A stretch of DNA of 64,000 nt, taken from the NCBI RefSeq assembly GCF_010894405.1, contig NZ_JAAIYA010000004.1, forward strand, positions 578,404 through 642,403, written 5' to 3'. Position numbers and translations under genes: made by a program. The notes below the pieces were generated by a model. It was not told the DNA's origin, ran no database searches, and worked only from the letters and a program-made list of their open reading frames with translations. This document shows positions 27,901 through 30,900 of this stretch, one piece after another (the first letter of the stretch is position 1; each line of letters opens with the position of its first letter). This DNA is from Pyxidicoccus caerfyrddinensis. Its GTDB lineage: Bacteria; Myxococcota; Myxococcia; Myxococcales; Myxococcaceae.

Positions 27901-30900
27901 GGCCAGACGGCGAGGCGCCCACCTTCAGCACGGCGCGGCCGGACGCGCCGCCCTGCCCCGCCGGGCCATGCGGCAGGACGCGCACCAGGCCCGCCTCCAC
28001 CGAGAGCTGGAACGACTGCTCCGCCCCGAAGCTCCACGTCACCGACGGCGTCGCGCCGCCCGCGGTGGCGCCGGTGGCCGGCACCTCGAAGGACCCCGCG
28101 CCGCTGGGGGCCAGTCGCGCCCCGGTGGTGGACAGCACCACCAGCGACGACGCCACGGAGACGTCGTCGCGCAGCTCCACCTTCACCTCTTCGCGCCGCT
28201 CCTCCGTCAGCTCCGCGCCAGCCGCGGGCACGAGCAGTGCCACGGTGGGCGCGGCATCGGGCCGCAGCGTGCGGGTGAGGCTCGCCTCGGACGCCTTGCC
28301 CGTCGCGTCCACCGCGCGCGCGGTGAAGGTGAGCAGCCGCGACGTCTCGCCCGCCGCGAGCACCGGCAGGGGCACGGAGACCTCCGCGCCAACGGAGGGG
28401 GCGGGCTCGACGTCCGGCAGCACCAGCGCCACGCCGTCCAGGCTGGCGGACACCGTGCTCACCACTCCGTCATCGCTGGCCGACACGCGGAGCTTCACCG
28501 TAGTGCCGGACACGCAGGTGGTGTCGTCCGGGCAGCCGGACAGGGCCAGCGTCAGCCGGGGCGGGCCGCTGTCCACGTACTCCTTCACGCGGAAGCGCAC
28601 CGCGTGCGTGTCGGTGACGTTGCCCGCCGGGTCATACGCGCGCGCCAGCAGCGTGTGCTCACCGGGGGCCACGCCCTCCATGCGCACGGTGCCGGCGAAG
28701 GTGCCCACGTACTCGCGGCTGGTGAGGATGGAGCCGGGCCCCAGCGGGTCCGGCGTGCGGACCTCCTCGAAGCGCTCCTCGGCCACGCCGAGCGGCTCCC
28801 TGCCGCCCGGGGTGAGGGCCGTGCCGTCCACCAGCACCGCCACGCGCGAGACGCGCACGTCGTCCCGCACCTCCACGCGCACGCCCAGCGAGCCGCCCTC
28901 CGGGACGTCCAGCAATCCCTCGCGCGGCGGCAGCGGCGAAGTTAGCAGCGCGGTGGGAGGCTGGGTGTCGCGCCGCATGCCGAGCGACACCGTGCGGGTG
29001 GTGTCCTGTCCCGAGGTGTCGCGCACGGTGATGCCCACCGTGTCCGGCTGGCCCTTGGAGATGAGGGGCGCCGTGACGACGATGACCTGGGGCGTGGCCA
29101 CGTCCTTCCGGGGCCCCGACAGCGGCAGCGCGCCGACCACGACTCCGCCGGACTGGCCCACCCAGCCGATGACGCCCTCGTCGTCGCCCATGGCCACCGA
29201 CAGCCGGACGTCCTCGCCCTCCCGGTACGGGCTGCCCGGCGGCGGCGCCAGCAGCGTCACGGTGGGAGGCAGGTCCTTCACCACGCTCAGCTCCTGGGTG
29301 CGCTCCGCCGTCAGCCCGGAGCGGTCCGCCGCGACCGCGCGCAGCTGCAACCGCGAGCCCTCCGCGGAGGCCGGCACGGGGAGCTGGAAGCGGAACACCC
29401 GGTAGAGCCCCTCCTGCACGCCGCCCGTCAGCCGGTCCACGCGCGTGGCGCCCACGTACAGCTCCGCCCAGGCCACCTCCACGTCATCCGACGCCACCAC
29501 CTCCACCTGCACGGTGCGGCCCGCGAACACGCGCGTGCCCTCGGCCGGAGCTCGGAAGCCGACGAGCGGCGCCTTCTGGTCCGCGGACAACTTCAGCGGC
29601 AGCGTGGCCTCCGTCGTCCTGTCACCGCTGTCGGTGGCCACCGCCCTCAGCACCGCGTCGCGCGGCGCGCCGGAGAGGGGCACCTCGAAGCGGTACGGCG
29701 GCAGGGTGCGGGTGCCCACGGCGGTGCCGTCCAGGAACAGGGCGACGGCCTTGATGGCCACGTCGTCCCGCGCGTCGACGACCACCTCCGCCGACGCCCC
29801 CAGCGTCGCCACCGTGCCCGCGAGGGGCCGGAGGAACGCCACCGTGGGCGGCTCGTCGGCCAGCGCGTGCACCAGCACCTCGGGCGAGAAGCCCACGTTG
29901 TCGGAGGAGTCGTAGGCGCGCGCGCGGAGGCGGTGGTCCGCGCGCCCCTGCAGCAGGGCCGCCTGAATCACCGCGTGGGTGACGAACGAGCCCGGCACGC
30001 CGGCGTTGGGCGCCGGGGTGGAGTCCGTGTGGAGCACCTCCCCATCCAGGAGTAGCTCCACCCGCTTCACGTCCACGTCGTCCAGGCCCGCCACGCTGAC
30101 GAGCAGGTCCTGCGTGCGGACGACCTGCGCGCCCTCCGCGGGAGAGACGATGGCCAGCGAGGGCGGCGTGACGTCCGGCGTGGCGAACACCGTGGCGCTG
30201 GCCTTCTTCTCCTGCCCGGAGGAGTCGCGCGCCACGGCCTCCACCGTGAATGTCTGGCCCGCGGCGGAGGCGGGCACGCCGAACGTCGTGAGGTACGGCG
30301 GCACGCTGGACAGGCCCACCGGGGCGCCGTTGACGAGCCACGTCACCTGCACGGGCCGGCCCGAGTCGTCCTGCGTGGCCGCGGTGAGCACCATGCGCGA
30401 GCCGGCGATGAGGCTGCTCTGGCTGATGGGCGAGAGGATGGAGACCTGCGGCGGCTGGTCCGCGCGCACCACTGCCTGGAAGGCGGCGCGGCGCTCGTTG
30501 CCGCCCACGTCCAGGGCCTGCACCTCCACCTTCAACTGCCGTCCCAGGCTGGACGCGGGCGGCGTCCAGCTGAAGGAGAAGCCCTGCGAGCCCGACGGAG
30601 TCCCGGCCAGTCCCCCCTTCGTCAGCCGCGTGCTGGCCACGGCGGCGCCGTCCACCAGCAGCCGCAGGTCCACGCCGAAGGCCAGCGCGTCGTCCCCCAC
30701 CGTGCCCGCGACGGCCAGCGGCACGCCCACGGTGGCATCCGCCATGGGCCCCACCGGCTGGTGCAGGGTGATGAGCGGCGCGGAGTCCGCGACGATGCGG
30801 ACCGGCAGCGCCTCCACCGGGACTTCGGCCCCGGAGCCGTCCACGGCCGTGGCCCGGATGACGGCGGAGGTGCCCGCCGCCGTCCTCGACGGCACGAAGG